Shown here: positions 25,448-37,083 of the stretch, one piece after another
Layout: each line of letters opens with the position of its first letter
Position numbering within the stretch: the first letter of the stretch is position 1
Source: Gibbula magus
Taxonomy: Eukaryota; Mollusca; Gastropoda; Trochida; Trochidae
Direction: 5' to 3'
DNA: 64,000 nt
Assembly: GCA_936450465.1 (NCBI GenBank)
Contig: OW388293.1
Span: forward strand, 31,005,860-31,069,859
Translations under genes and position numbers: made by a program
The notes under the pieces: model-generated
Database searches by the model: none
Seen by the model: the letters and a program-made list of their open reading frames with translations, nothing else
What the model was told of the DNA's origin: nothing

Positions 25448-26384
25448 CTAACCAAGGTTTCAATACGTATTGTCGGTTTGATTTAATTGATTTCTAAATT
25501 GTAAATGGTAATGTGTGTAGTTAAGAACTGATTAAATTGAAACACACCTGCCCAACATCGAATTATTGTTCTATGAAGAAAAGAGGTGATAATATGCTTT
25601 GCATGTCTGTTCAGTCTTCCAGTTGTATTCAAAAGAGCTGGAGCTTGCGTGCAGAGGAAAACTAACAATCATTGATATGGACGGAAGTGTTACGAACACA
25701 TAGATGAGGTAAATAGACATTTCAATAACTTTTGAAATCGAAATGTAATCAAACAAATTCGAACATACAGAATCAGTCGGCAAGTTGTGCAGGATTCAGG
25801 GAATGACAATGATGCGATGACAAGCCATCAATGTTTCCCGAGAAAAGAGGAATGGAGTTATGCTGTATCATCAATTGATGTATACTAACAATGATATATG
25901 CTACCAAATACTATTTAATGCAATAGATATTAAACATTTCCTCAATTAAAGTATAGATATGGCAGGATATATTGATGTGTATGTGTATACTATGAATACA
26001 ACCTCCTTTCGTAGTATATTTTACATGATCATGGAGCAAATTACAAGCACTTCAGAAGTAAAACTATAAACAAATTCGTTTAGTTTTCTTCTTGCTACGA
26101 CAAGCTTTCAGACAATGTAACAGTAGATGAACAACCCTTTGGGATGAATATTAGATGCTTAAATAACAACATTTGGAATGCGATCCGTCCGGATTTGCAA
26201 CACATAATTCAGACTCATCTTCTACCCAAGCTGGCACATTTGTAAGGTGAACTTCACCGGTAGCCCAATGACCTCAGATTTATACTTCCTCTTTCGTTTA
26301 ATCAAATACTAACTTCTGGAAAATGTTGTTATTGAAAATAAGCATTCTGATAACCTGAATATATACTGAATGCCTGTATAGGTT

Positions 26385-26486
26385 AAAACATGCCAAAGGA
26401 TGTTTATGAGATTTAAAACCCTTACCCTCGGGATAAACACAAGGGGCGTTAGCGTTTTTAATCTCATAAACACCCTTTGGCATGTT
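26385..26486. repeat. Inverted-repeat hairpin (shortened copy, unit 1)
   Basis: AAAACATGCCAAAGG on the left pairs with CCTTTGGCATGTTTT on the right, extended by TGTTTATGAGATT/AATCTCATAAACA. Compared with the copy at 41742-41870, the inner right arm has been deleted. Confidence 0.8.
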
Positions 26487-26624
26487 TTATCAAGCTTACA
26501 AACCGACCCCATGGTTAAATTTTATGTTTCAACTATTCTAATTGATAGCGCGAAAAAGAAAGGTGTCGTCCGTAAAATATCCCCTTTGGTGAAAGGCAGT
26601 AGATATAAGTAGAACTTCAACCTC

Positions 26625-27000
26625 ATCAGCCTAGTCCCTGTAGCACAGTGTTATCATCGCTGCGCTTTATGTGCAGGAGTATGGGGGTTTAGGGTTCGAG
26701 ACGGGCTATTACTTAAGGATGTTCGCTCCTTCCTGTTGAACTCTCCAGTCTCATCACTCGACCAGAAACCATAGGGTTGCAGGTGTAAAGAAAATATTCG
26801 TGCTGACTTACGTCTGCTGTCAGCGAGACCGGATGTTTTGCTTCTCACTGGCTGGGGAAGTGTGCACTCCACATGTGCGAGGACTACTTTGTATGAGCGT
26901 CCATAAAAGACGAGCTCGGAAGCGTGCTCGACACAGTCACAGTGGAAGCAGGCCAATATGGGTGCAGCTCAGCAGCGTATAGCGCTCTTTGGTTCGTTCA
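26625..27000 (+). mobile_element. tRNA-derived SINE-like element (unit 1 copy)
   Basis: Pol III-like A box TAGCACAGTG (26641-26650) and B box GGTTCGAGAC (26693-26702) are spaced as in a tRNA. The downstream body (TTCGCTCCTTCCTG, TCTGCTGTCAGCGAGACC, GTATAGCGCTCTTTGG) is GC-richer than its surroundings. The copy at 42020 occupies the equivalent place in unit 3, so insertion predates that duplication. No target duplication or tail could be fixed, hence the soft right boundary. Confidence 0.6.
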
Positions 27001-27609
27001 CACACTCACTCGAACTCGGGTATATTGATAACATTGTCACGTCACGTTAGAATAGCCATAATAAATTTTGTCATGATTTGAATATATATTTAAGAACTTG
27101 TGTTGCTAGTTCTTATCTCGTATCATAATATCGAGTTTTTGACATATTAAGCCACGTGTTTTGTGTGACCTATGACGGCAGCCATTTTGAATACGTTGAA
27201 TATTCACGTCTTTCTGTCTTCGGACTGCGTTTATAAGTCTCTATAATTGTAAATTCACACAGTTTTTCACTACGGACCACTGAATTATGTATTGAATAAA
27301 CTTATGTGCAGGATTTATTTGTTTGAGTTTTCCTTGATGTTATTATGTGTGTGCATGCGAAAGATGACTGCCTGACACCTGATATAGCATGAGTTCCACA
27401 CACACCCAGTCACTATTTATAAAACTAATAAGTGAGCACAGAGATTCATAGAATTTCTGGGGCGGGTAACAATCGAGCTCACACAGGTTCGGAATTTTGT
27501 CGGAAGTATTTGCGATTTGCTTGAGTTGAGAAATGTTATTTTACGAACTATCATCAAATGGATTTGAAAGATAGAAATTAAAGAAAAGTACATTTACAAA
27601 CAATAAGTA

Positions 27610-27685
27610 CTCTCTTATCAGGTGTTCACTGCTGTACCAGGTGTTCATAATGAACACCTGGTATGCGCCATGAACACCTAGTTCT
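27610..27685. repeat. Cluster of AGGTGTTCA sites around a perfect palindrome
   Basis: ACCAGGTGTTCAT (27636-27648) and ATGAACACCTGGT (27650-27662) form a perfect palindrome with one central base. Two more AGGTGTTCA copies flank it, one in each orientation. The unit 3 copy near 43030-43090 has one mismatch in the arm and keeps the cluster. Confidence 0.75.
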
Positions 27686-27883
27686 GTGCGTTCATTACAA
27701 TAGACAACTTAAGTTGGTTTTAAAAATGAACACCCTTATAAAACAAAGGAGCCAGTGTGTACGTTTGAGTAACCTCATCCTTAGGAAGAAGGAGCACCGG
27801 ACGAAGAATTCTTAATGAGAGGATTTCAACTTTAGGAGAAGTTGTTCAGAGTTTGATGGCACTATCATGGATGTTTTGCTTCT

Positions 27884-27985
27884 ATAGATAGATAGATATT
27901 CTTTATTTCCTCCAATATAAAGATATACATATGCATATAAATATAAATCACAGGTCACATGTCAGAAAATTTTAAATACATTCAA
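27884..27985 (-). mobile_element. Possible LINE 3'-end fragment with (TATC)n tail
   Basis: Read on the minus strand, a short AT-rich segment ends AATAAAGAATATC followed by TATCTATCTATC, as in the microsatellite-type tails of RTE-like LINEs. The equivalent point in unit 3 lacks it. Too short to classify. Confidence 0.3.
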
Positions 27986-28019
27986 TGAACGTCAATGAAG
28001 CAATGTATGTTTAGAGGAC

Positions 28020-28250
28020 AGGTAAAGCTTGCTTCACAGTTGACCAATTGCAAGTTGCTGAGTACCAGTCTTGATTGGAAACTTCATATATGAAGCTGAA
28101 CTCACTGTGATACCCCTCCTTGATTGAATTTTTAAATAACTCACTAAGATAAACGTAGACAGGAAATTTTTGAAAACTCCTCTTGCGTGTTCTGTTTGAT
28201 AATCCAACAGTACATCTTCAGATTTACCGTGATATACTGGACGATGGTCG
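28020..28250 (-). pseudogene. Decayed copy of the 36.7-kb last exon (unit 1)
   Basis: Homologous to the intact minus-strand exon at 36730-37083 and close to the unit 3 copy at 43330-43678. The acceptor context (CCACATTAG on the minus strand) is kept, but a frameshift and in-frame stop codons break the frame. Confidence 0.5.
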
Positions 28251-28717
28251 TCTAATGTGGAAAAACTCTCTATGGTAAGTCGAATGTTTATAAAATGGAT
28301 TAAACATCACAGACTTCAGACACTGTCTGATAAAAGGAGACAAAGTAACATAAATCCAACATTCATTTATCAAACAAACTATAGTCTAAAGTCAAGAGAT
28401 GATAAAGCTTTATGCATGTTCCATGTTTATCACCTTCATCAATGTCGTGCTTTATGACAGTTAACGTTTTACTGGGCATAACTTCTCAAACAAAACAATG
28501 GGTTTTTGCTCGATAATTACACAGGGAATTATAATCAAAGCGATTGGTGTCGTGATGGTTGTACTTTGTAAAAACACACGGGTCAAATGACGTCATATTT
28601 TCACGACTATGATGTCATACAAAGCATAAAGCTGCTGATAATACTTGAGGTTTAAGTTTCCAAATATAAATGCAAATACAATATAAGATGGTTTTTAAGG
28701 TATTCTTGTTTATGCAG

Positions 28718-28936
28718 AGGGATGGAAACTTGATAATGATCGATGGATTCCAAGGAATTAAATCAAATCAAACGTCTCACTTCTATAATTGCCAAGATGA
28801 ACATAGATGTTGAAAACGAATCAGTTGAATGCGAAAGCATAACACTGCTGAACATATTTCTTTCAAATATAAATTCAAACATCATTGAGCTAGTATTCGT
28901 TCAAAGTCTAATTGTCTATGTACATATTGAATAATG
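28718..28936 (+). CDS. Exon-like segment with 63-codon frame, hypothetical
   Basis: Bounded by a good acceptor (TTCTTGTTTATGCAG) and a consensus donor (GTAAGT at 28937). Inside, ATG at 28743 opens a frame of 63 codons ending TAA at 28932-28934. It encodes an acidic N-terminal half and a hydrophobic C-terminal third (IIELVFVQSLIVYVHIE). A second frame from the acceptor is open for 32 codons, so which frame is used is uncertain. Unit 3 has deleted this stretch. Function unknown. Confidence 0.35.
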
Positions 28937-29899
28937 GTAAGTAAACTAGCCTCGTATCACATCTACATGTAGTCTAATTAAAATCAGGCGTAATGCGTTG
29001 CACAACGGTTCACTATATTGTGCATTGTAGTATAACTAATTACGGTCTAATGTTAATGAGACTGATCTACATGAGATCTCTTAACGTAATAAAACATGTT
29101 ATGGAATATGTACATTCCTAGCAAGTAAGTCAGTTTAGTGTATTTTACAAACGAAAATAATGACCAGTCGTCAGTGCAGTGTTTCACTCGTGTTTAAAAT
29201 CCTCGTCACTTAAAAAGCAGAGTTGCAAATATACATATTGTGTTAAGATAATTAAACAACGTTAATTATTTGAAATTACATTCAAACTGCTTTGATCACT
29301 ACTCATTGTTTTACATTGCGATCTAGATTTGTCCTATTAGTACCAATAGTTGCATTAATACCACACACTACATTGGCTTACGGCTACACTGTCGGCCAAA
29401 AGAAACACCTACTTGAAATCCCTTAAAATGAAAGATGAAATGATTTCTGAAATATAATCAATGATGGTTTCACCGTTATGCTGAAACGATAATTAATATG
29501 AAAGTCCATTGAACTCGTGGACAAAATAGATTCGTGTGAATAACATTCATGAAAACCACTCCCTGTGAAGACTGCTATTTCCAGTTGATTCACTTGCGCA
29601 CCATAACCACATACTTCTGTAGCATCATCACCTCTTTAAAGCGAATGTGTACCTGTATTGTTGTTCGTGGTTGTATGAAAATGTGTTTCAAATGTTTTTC
29701 TTATAAAGCACTGATCGAAAACTGAACAAGTTATGTTATCTCAATTCAACAATAGCCATTCTTTTGTGACATGACAACATCTGAAATTAATACATTATGC
29801 AGAAATGGTGCGACTTCATAATGCTATAATATTGATAATTTTTTCACTTTTCATTATAGTTTTTACGAAATCTGATAAGATACACTGACATCACGTGTA

Positions 29900-31100
29900 G
29901 ATCATCAGCATCACATATATAACCAACCCACGTTGTAAAAACGTCTTCATCAAATTTCAATTAACCTGTTAATGGTGAAATCTGTTCTCTGGTGTACAAG
30001 TCTCGATAAATTCGATACTTAGAAAGGTCTAATACATGAATAGAAGAAGAAATACTACCGTGTACAATGTAAGACAAAGTGAAATACGTGTGATATGGAA
30101 TGCTATGTTCCATTTCCTTCCTAGTGCCTTAGTTCAGGGAATCTTTTCAATGTGTTGTCAATAATTTTTCAATACTTAAAATAATTTATTTTTAAAACAA
30201 AGAGCCGATATATTGTAACGTTTCCCCGGGACAGAGTTGAATTTTACTGTTTAAATGAACACACTAATTACCAGTTTAGTTCTTAGGCCTACACTGCTAT
30301 TTAAAAATATCTTCAAATACGAAGGTCACATACGGCTTAAGTTATTGTGGACTTGGTGCTTTGTTCAATTTAACGGATAGCAGTTAATTTTTTCACAACC
30401 TTTAAGGCACAGAATTATATTATTATTAATTATAAAAGTAGGTTCAATAAGATCATAACAATGAGTACAATATATAAACATATATATTTTGATGCTGAAT
30501 ATTCAAGTCAATGGGAAGCTTAAGATATATACATGTATCTACATAACACATTATATCAACCCACGTCCAAGTATAAGGGACTTTGTCAAATTTCAGTCAA
30601 CCCGTTAATGGTGAAATCTGTGTCTGATTTTCTAATCTATTAAGAGGGCGCACATTTCGATACCTAGTAGGATTAAAACATTAAAAGAAGAAGAAAAAAC
30701 TATGACATTCGCCATGCTATGATATTTTGCAATATATTTTCCTTATTCACTTTTCCTAGAATAAGATTTATAACAAAAGTGAGGCTATTATTTTTGTCTA
30801 ACCATGTACAATGTAAGACAAAGTGAAGTTCATGTGATATGGTATACTATGTTCTGTTTTCTGTTGGTGCCTTAGTTCAGGGACTCTTTTCAATTTCTAG
30901 TCAATAACTTGTGGTTTAAAACAAAGTTATATAACGGATAAGCAATATATTTATACAAAAACATTTTCAATTGTTACTAATATATAAAATAATTTATTGT
31001 TAAAACCAAGTGGCAATTTATTATCACTTTTATCCAGCGGGACCGGGTTGAATTTAGTCAGTATAATCAAACACATTCGTTTTTCAGATACCTTTCAAAA
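29900..31100. repeat. Internal duplication inside unit 1
   Basis: The block at about 29920-30300 (CAACCCACGTTG, GTTAATGGTGAAATCTGT, GTACAATGTAAGACAAAGTG) recurs in order at about 30555-30960. A single homologue occurs in unit 3 at about 44790-45110. Confidence 0.75.
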
Positions 31101-31389
31101 TTTTAGATATGTTTTCATATCTATGCATGTAGGTCATTATGAAAATAGAAAGAATTGGCGACTAACATACATCATATTGTTTCGTGAAGTTAGATCGGAT
31201 GACCAAATGAGAAAATCAGTATGTTTTGCAATAAGGAGTAACGAGAGAATAACAAAAGTAATTTGGTTGTACGCTATTCTGAACATATGAAATAATATCT
31301 ATCAGAGTTGTTATTGTTCATCTATATATTCTGAAAATGTTGATAACAGCCTCCAGACTTTCCATTTCTATCATTATATTAATGTGTGA

Positions 31390-31572
31390 ATGATCGATAA
31401 GTCTATCTCTTTGTTGGATACACCCACCACGTCAGACAGTTTTGACATATTTGCACACGGCTCGCTTCTCATGCGTAGTGATACCTCAAGTCTACTGATA
31501 GACTTACAAACAGGCTCTGAAATCTACATTTCAGCAACAAATTCAAAATTAGAAAAAATGAAAATAAAATAA
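31390..31572 (+). CDS. Possible terminal exon, C1q/TNF-like C-terminal strands?
   Basis: Sixty codons opening with ATG and closing with TAA in an AAAATAAAATAAAA context that doubles as a polyadenylation signal. The residues around SSLLIDLQTGSEIYISA have the hydrophobic alternation and Gly-x-Glu-x-Tyr pattern seen in late strands of C1q-type jelly rolls. That is a weak resemblance only. Unit 3 (about 45475-45560) has lost the middle of this frame. It might also be a chance frame. Confidence 0.25.
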   Translation: MIDKSISLLDTPTTSDSFDIFAHGSLLMRSDTSSLLIDLQTGSEIYISATNSKLEKMKIK

Positions 31573-31777
31573 AAAGTAGCCTCTGAGATGTATTATTTTT
31601 CATAAACCACGCTCTCTGTAGGTTTGCCCTAGACTTGCCCTGGCTTCTTAGTAATCGTCAGTCAACAATTGCTGTTGTTCAGCACAAGACTCGTTTTATT
31701 TACATTATCCTCAGTTCTTATAATTAGATTCATTTTCATTTTAAACAATCTGTGGCAAATAAGCTTTGTAAATTACT

Positions 31778-32107
31778 TTGGTGATTAAATTACTGAACTT
31801 CCACTTGTATGTAATGTGTTTGAGCTATTATCATGCCACTCGTGGGTGGAGATCAGCGCGGTATAAGTATACTCATCATTGTTATGTATGTTTAAGGTGT
31901 AATAGAAGCATCACACTGTTAAAGGCAATGTATAATAGTTCCCGTGAATCACAGGGAACGTCTTCGTATGCACAAAATAGATTGTCAGTAACTGATGCGA
32001 CCTTGAGTCCTGTTTTATCTGAATCAAATGAAGTCGGTGGTAAAGCTACTTACATATATCAGATGCGTGTTGGCGGACTATGCAACATATTTCCTTATTT
32101 TTGGTGA
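31778..32107 (+). pseudogene. 109-codon frame of the macro-unit, hypothetical (unit 1 copy)
   Basis: A frame with no recognised domain. The homologous block in unit 3 (47740-48259) preserves many words but splits the frame into two shorter ones, the second encoding a Cys-rich stretch (DCPYFGETDYVDCTWKSC). Whether either was ever coding is uncertain. Confidence 0.25.
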
Positions 32108-33688
32108 AACTGATTATGTCGACTGTACATGAAACAGTTGAGTCAGTTTTTGTTAACAGCAGCTTGGGCGGATATTGCTATTATTTCAGAAGGGCTTTAT
32201 AAGCATTCAAAATGGTTTTATAATTTTATTTAGTCTTATATCTTATCTTATTTAATATCCTAAATCAGACCAAGGAGACGCATATGAAGTATGCTATAGG
32301 TAACACATTTCCTGTTTCAGATTTTACAAGTTCAAATGGCTCTATGAATAAATTTTACTTTTACACAGAAATGTAATGTTACAATGTAGGAGTAACGTGT
32401 ATCTGGTAACACATGCAGCTGTTTTTTTCTCGAACTAGAAATCATTGGAAATTGGTGCAGACAAACGATAAATGTGTTTCCTTAGCCTTTGAATAATCCA
32501 CTACAGAATGTCGATATCGTCTGTGACCAAGGCCAGAACACTATGACCACTTTTCAGACTCTTCTTACCTCGATATCTCACGAATGGTTTCTGCCAAGAT
32601 TTTCAAATATGGTAATATGGTAACATTGTACCTTGTTGGATTACAAAGGTGATCACATGGGTGATCTTGCAAGTGTTGTATTCGTTCTGAACGGAACATT
32701 GCTTATAAATATACCTAGCCTTCTGTTCGTTAACACCGAGAGAGAGCATCGATATAATTTCTCATGGTTTGTGTGTAAGACGGTAGAAAGAAGATGATGT
32801 TTTTGCAGTAATCTTATATCTAATTTTCCTCACCCGGCTGATTTACCTGTTTATTTTTGGGGTTCAGTACACTTCTCATTGGAACTAACATGTCGACAAT
32901 TTAAGAATTAAATACCCATTTATACTATTTTGACGAGTAAATAACACGTTTTCTAAATGTACAACCTCACAGGCAGAAAAGAGTCTTTGCACATGCGTTG
33001 TACTCGTTTTGTACGAGGTTTTCTGAGTTTGGCTGCTGTTAAAATGTTCGTATTATCTAATTAGCAAGCAATGATTCTGTGATGTGTTAAAAACACGTGC
33101 TCTCAACAATTCACTTGACAATAGGACTGGATGGTCATCATGGTCTCAGCTGTCATCCAATATGGCTTATCGGAATACTCTTAGTGACAATGATGCTAAC
33201 GAAGAACATAGGCATTAAACGTGGGCCCAATTTTGGGTGATGTTACTGATTACTAACATGTTGAAAAGAGGAATGTGTTAATTAAATGTGTTCTTTGGGT
33301 AATGAAATGTGATGCACAACTGCAAAGCAGATGTTTTTAATAATTAGATAACATGTCGTGTATGACATCTCATCTCTGGAATCAGAAGGAATAGCCGACA
33401 AGTGATGTTCTACACAAATCCACCTGTTACAGGTAAATAATATTTAAAGTACAACAAATCAATCGACTGCTTAAACTTTAAAGGCACTGAAGCACGTTTA
33501 TTGTGCATTTCAAATGTACTTAAACAAGATTTCAATTCATAAGATTTTGTTGCTGAAAATTTGTGAGTGGTTGGATAACGTTAAGATGAACATTTCTATT
33601 TCATGATTTATTCCTCGTAAAAAGAGAATATGTCGGTCAAGAGAAAACATTATATTGAGGCGTTTTTAAAAAATGTTTGTATAGGTAT

Positions 33689-33985
33689 TTAAGCCCCTTT
33701 TTCCCTATTAAATTGCATGTTCTTTTCCGCAAGTACTGGAATGTTTTTTGACACATCTGTCCAGTTATACCCACACAACATATCATTGCGTTTATAACTG
33801 AAGACCTGCCTATTGTTATTCTTCAGAACATTACGTCTGTTGCATAAATACACGGTTTTGTTGAAAGAATAAACAATATGAAAAATGTCATCAGTTTCAT
33901 TCTTACCATACATAACATATTGATCACCAAGGTCGATACTATCAGTATTAACCAAGAGAATATCAGATATCCAGCTTCCATGACG
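33689..33985 (-). CDS. Intact exon-like frame, possibly extracellular protein (unit 2)
   Basis: A minus-strand frame of about 98 codons ending at a TAA, with coding-like composition. It is rich in Asn, Tyr and Asp, with potential N-glycosylation sequons (NET, NKT, NWT) and paired Cys. The homologue in unit 3 (about 39290-39520) keeps the start (DSISLGD) but has deletions and stops; unit 1 lost it. Only the unit 2 copy is intact. The acceptor is not fixed; an overlapping frame is also open at its 5' end. No domain recognised. Confidence 0.4.
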   Translation of the reverse strand, partial: RHGSWISDILLVNTDSIDLGDQYVMYGKNETDDIFHIVYSFNKTVYLCNRRNVLKNNNRQVFSYKRNDMLCGYNWTDVSKNIPVLAEKNMQFNREKGA

Positions 33986-34297
33986 TCATGTAACATTACA
34001 AACAAATTATTGCCCTGTTTTGTTTTAACTACAGCTCGACATGTTTTTCGCCGAGGGAAAAACTTTAAGCTTGGTGTTAGTATGTTGACTAATCATCACA
34101 TGTAGTAGTGTCTTTTGTTTTTTTCAACTTCTTGGAATTATTCAATTTGGTGGTTTCCATGGAATCGCAAATTTGAAGAGAAGAATTCATAGCATCACAT
34201 AACTTGGTTTGTTTACTAATCATCACATATAGTTATGAAGAATGTTATATCTGCCTAAATAAGTATTTGAAAACATATATAACAATTTAATAATTAA

Positions 34298-34696
34298 AGG
34301 CGCATCCATTGTGTTTCATAAAATTGTATTTGGCTTTCATACGTTCCAACTCACCATAATTGCTGTTTACAATACAAACAAATTCACTCAGCTTGCATAT
34401 TCATCCCCAATCGCCACATATATCATAATTACTAGTTTCCAATAAAAACCGAGTAACATCATTATGCATGTGCAGAAACCGAAACTGCACGTCCCATTTA
34501 CATGCACAGTAGTTATATGACCCATTAAACATTATCAACCCAAAAATGTTATTTTGTCTGTTTTAAATAAGATTCCAAAATTACGTTTGACTCATTGGAG
34601 CGCGTCAGTCACAATCAAAATGGTAGTTTTCTCGATAAAGTAACACCATTTATAACGTTTGGAATACGTGACCCCATCAACACAATGGATGTACCT
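34298..34696. mobile_element. TTAA-flanked MITE, family 1 (399 bp)
   Basis: Termini AGGCGCATCCATTGTGTT and, inverted, AGGTACATCCATTGTGTT, flanked by TTAA at 34294-34297 and 34697-34700. Units 1 and 3 carry a single TTAA at the same place (20396-20399 and 40181-40184). A TTAA target is typical of piggyBac-like elements, though Kolobok also uses it. No coding frame. Related half-elements lie at 54218 and 61612. Confidence 0.88.
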
Positions 34697-36729
34697 TTAA
34701 AAAAACTAGATATGTCATCTGTCAATAGTTATTGTTTATCACAGTCTTAGCATGGTCTGGGGAGTCAATAAAAATTAACTGCATGCATGCAATATATTCA
34801 CACAATCATTTAAATTTTATGCCGCTAAAAATGATCATTCAACTTAGGTGGAGCCAGGCGATAATCCATCTCTGTTGATGGTTCTTGTTGATTAACTGCT
34901 TCTGATTTAAACAGTATTATATTTCCAAATAACATATAACATACAATCAATTATGAAGAAATGAATGGAAAAAGGATTAGCAAACAGGCTTCTCCTTCAC
35001 TGGTTCCCAAAAACTTCTTCCCAAGGTAGACACGATGAAATCCTAACAAAAACTGCAACTCCATCTCCATCAATAATCAGTGTAGATGCCTTGTTTCATG
35101 TGGGTAAAAAAATAAAATCCCTTTTCTAATTGAAGAAATAAATTCCATGAATTAATTCCTTTCATCACAAAACGAAAATGCTTATTTGACTTGTAGTTTT
35201 GCAAAATAAAGTCTCTTTTTCATTGTCTTAAACATTATTTAATACCTTGGTAAGAGTATCAAACGATACCAACAACACAAATAGTTGAATATTGAATATA
35301 ATTTATATATCAAGTTCCACAAATGAGTGGTATGTGTTCTCTGCCATAGCTAAACGAACTTTCAAGGAGGCAGTCTATTCAAGGAAACAGGATAATTCAA
35401 TATTCATTTCATCAACATTTGACTGTTACAAACAAACAAGTTCAGAAGCTTGTGCTACTCGTTAACTCCAACTTCATTTCAATCTTGTTACTATTTGGGT
35501 CTCACTTGTCGCCACATTTACATATGCCCATTTTGTTCTGTGGACTCGCTGTGTATTAAGTTTGATATCATACCAGCATTGACGACGAGGCACTTATTGA
35601 GTTATTCAGAAGCATGTCTAACCAAGGTTTCAATACCTATCGTCGGTTTGATTTAAATGATTTCTAAATTGTAAATGATTATGTGTGTAGTTAAGAACTG
35701 ATAAAATTAAAAACACACCTGCCCAACAACGAATTATTTTCCATTGAAGAAAAGAGATGATAATATGCATTGCATGTCTGTTCAGTTTTCAAGTTGTATT
35801 CAAAAGGGCTGGAGCTTGCGTGCAGAGGAAAACTATAAATCTTGATATGGCCGGAAGTGTTACGAACACATAGATGAGGTAAATAGACATTTCAATAACT
35901 TTTGAAATCGAAATGTAGTCAGACAAATTCGAACATACAGAATCAGTCGGCAAGTTGTGCAGGATTCAGGGAATGACAATGATGCGATGACAAGCCATCA
36001 ATGTTTCCCGAGAAAAGAGGAATGGAGTCATGCTGTGTCATCAATTGATGTATACTAACAATGATGTATGCTTTTATATACTAAACACCTCAATTAAAGT
36101 ATAGGTATGGCAAGAGATATTGACACATGTGTAAGGGGAACTTCATGGTAGCCCACTGACCTCAGACTACTTCCTCTTTCGTTTAATCCAATACCAACTT
36201 CTGGAAAATGTTGTTAATGAAAACGCGCATTTCAATAAACGTAACTTTCCAAGGCTGATAGTTTGGAACCATCAAAATCTTGAATTGAATGTACAAAGGT
36301 ACTGTCTGTCATGTTAATTACGGGGAATGAAAATATTCTATACCTCCAACTGTGTCCAACAACAAAATATTTAGTATATTATGTTATTATGTGTTCATTC
36401 ACATCAATCAGCTACGAGGTGAGGAAATTCTAATGCTATTCGATGCAACAGCTATTCTGTGATTGGTTGAATTAATTTAATGTGAAGGTCAAAGAAAGGG
36501 CACGAGACATGATCCTGTTGAGAAGTGTTCAGATCTTAAGTATGATTTCAGTGAGACTGGCGGTTATCCATGGACATGTTTGGTAAGTTTGAGCATGCAA
36601 CCTAACCCTTAACTTAACCAGATGAAAAAATCTTAATGATTTCAACTTTTGGAGAGGTGATGTAACGTGTGATGTCAACACCACCATCGGAGTATTCTAT
36701 TTAAAACAAATAAATTTATGTTATTCAAT

Positions 36730-37083
36730 TTATTCATTGAGAAAACCAATAACAACGTTGTGTTGACACTCGAGAATGATGACTTGAACTAGCGCACCAT
36801 TGGAGATACTGCACTGAACGTCAATGAAACACTCTGCAATGTTTACTGCAGGTTCAAAGAACCAGATAAGGCTTGGTCCAGAGTTGACCAAGTACCTGCC
36901 TGGATTCGAAACTCTGAATTCGAAGACGAGCTCAATGCGATAGCTCACCCTGGTTGAATTGTTAAATACCTCACGAAGATACAATTTGAAACTATTAATA
37001 CTTGTTTGCGTGGTCTTTTTGATAATCAAACTGTACTTAAATGGTTCATTCAGATTTACCGTGATGTAGATGATGATGACAGT
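36730..37083 (-). CDS. Intact last exon of an unrecognised gene (117 residues)
   Basis: On the minus strand a good acceptor (GCTTTTCCTCATTAG) opens at 37083 and 117 codons follow without interruption to a TAA embedded in AATAAA at the end. The residues alternate hydrophobic and polar in strand-like stretches (VSYRIELVFEFRVS, ALVQVIILECQHNVVIGF), with a sequon NNST and a few Cys, as in an extracellular beta-sandwich. I do not recognise the family. Homologous exons at about 28.0-28.25 and 43.33-43.68 kb have frameshifts and stops, so this is the only intact copy in the array. Upstream exons would lie at higher coordinates and were not found. Confidence 0.5.
   Translation of the reverse strand, partial: TVIIIYITVNLNEPFKYSLIIKKTTQTSINSFKLYLREVFNNSTRVSYRIELVFEFRVSNPGRYLVNSGPSLIWFFEPAVNIAECFIDVQCSISNGALVQVIILECQHNVVIGFLNE

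Larger units (their letters stand above)
18390..32335. repeat. Macro-repeat unit 1 (13.9 kb, about 9.4 kb without its insertion)
   Basis: First of three diverged tandem copies. Landmarks in order: ACAGAATATCGATATCCTCT (18.58 kb), ATGATATTTTATCAAGTGCT (19.59), GTGGACTCGCTGTGTATTAA (20.79), TGCAGGATTCAGGGAATGAC (25.79), TAGAACTTCAACC next to the SINE-like head (26.6), GAACGTCAATGAAGCAATG (27.99), GGTTCGCTAC-free AT-rich blocks at 29.4-31.5, and TGATTATGTCGACTGTACAT (32.11). The same order returns in units 2 and 3. The 4.6-kb element at 20872-25447 is private to this unit. Confidence 0.88.

Noticed and set aside
26654..26982. Opposing frames of 100 and 60 codons repeated at 42.2 kb
   Set aside because: They coincide with the GC-richer body of the SINE-like element in both units.
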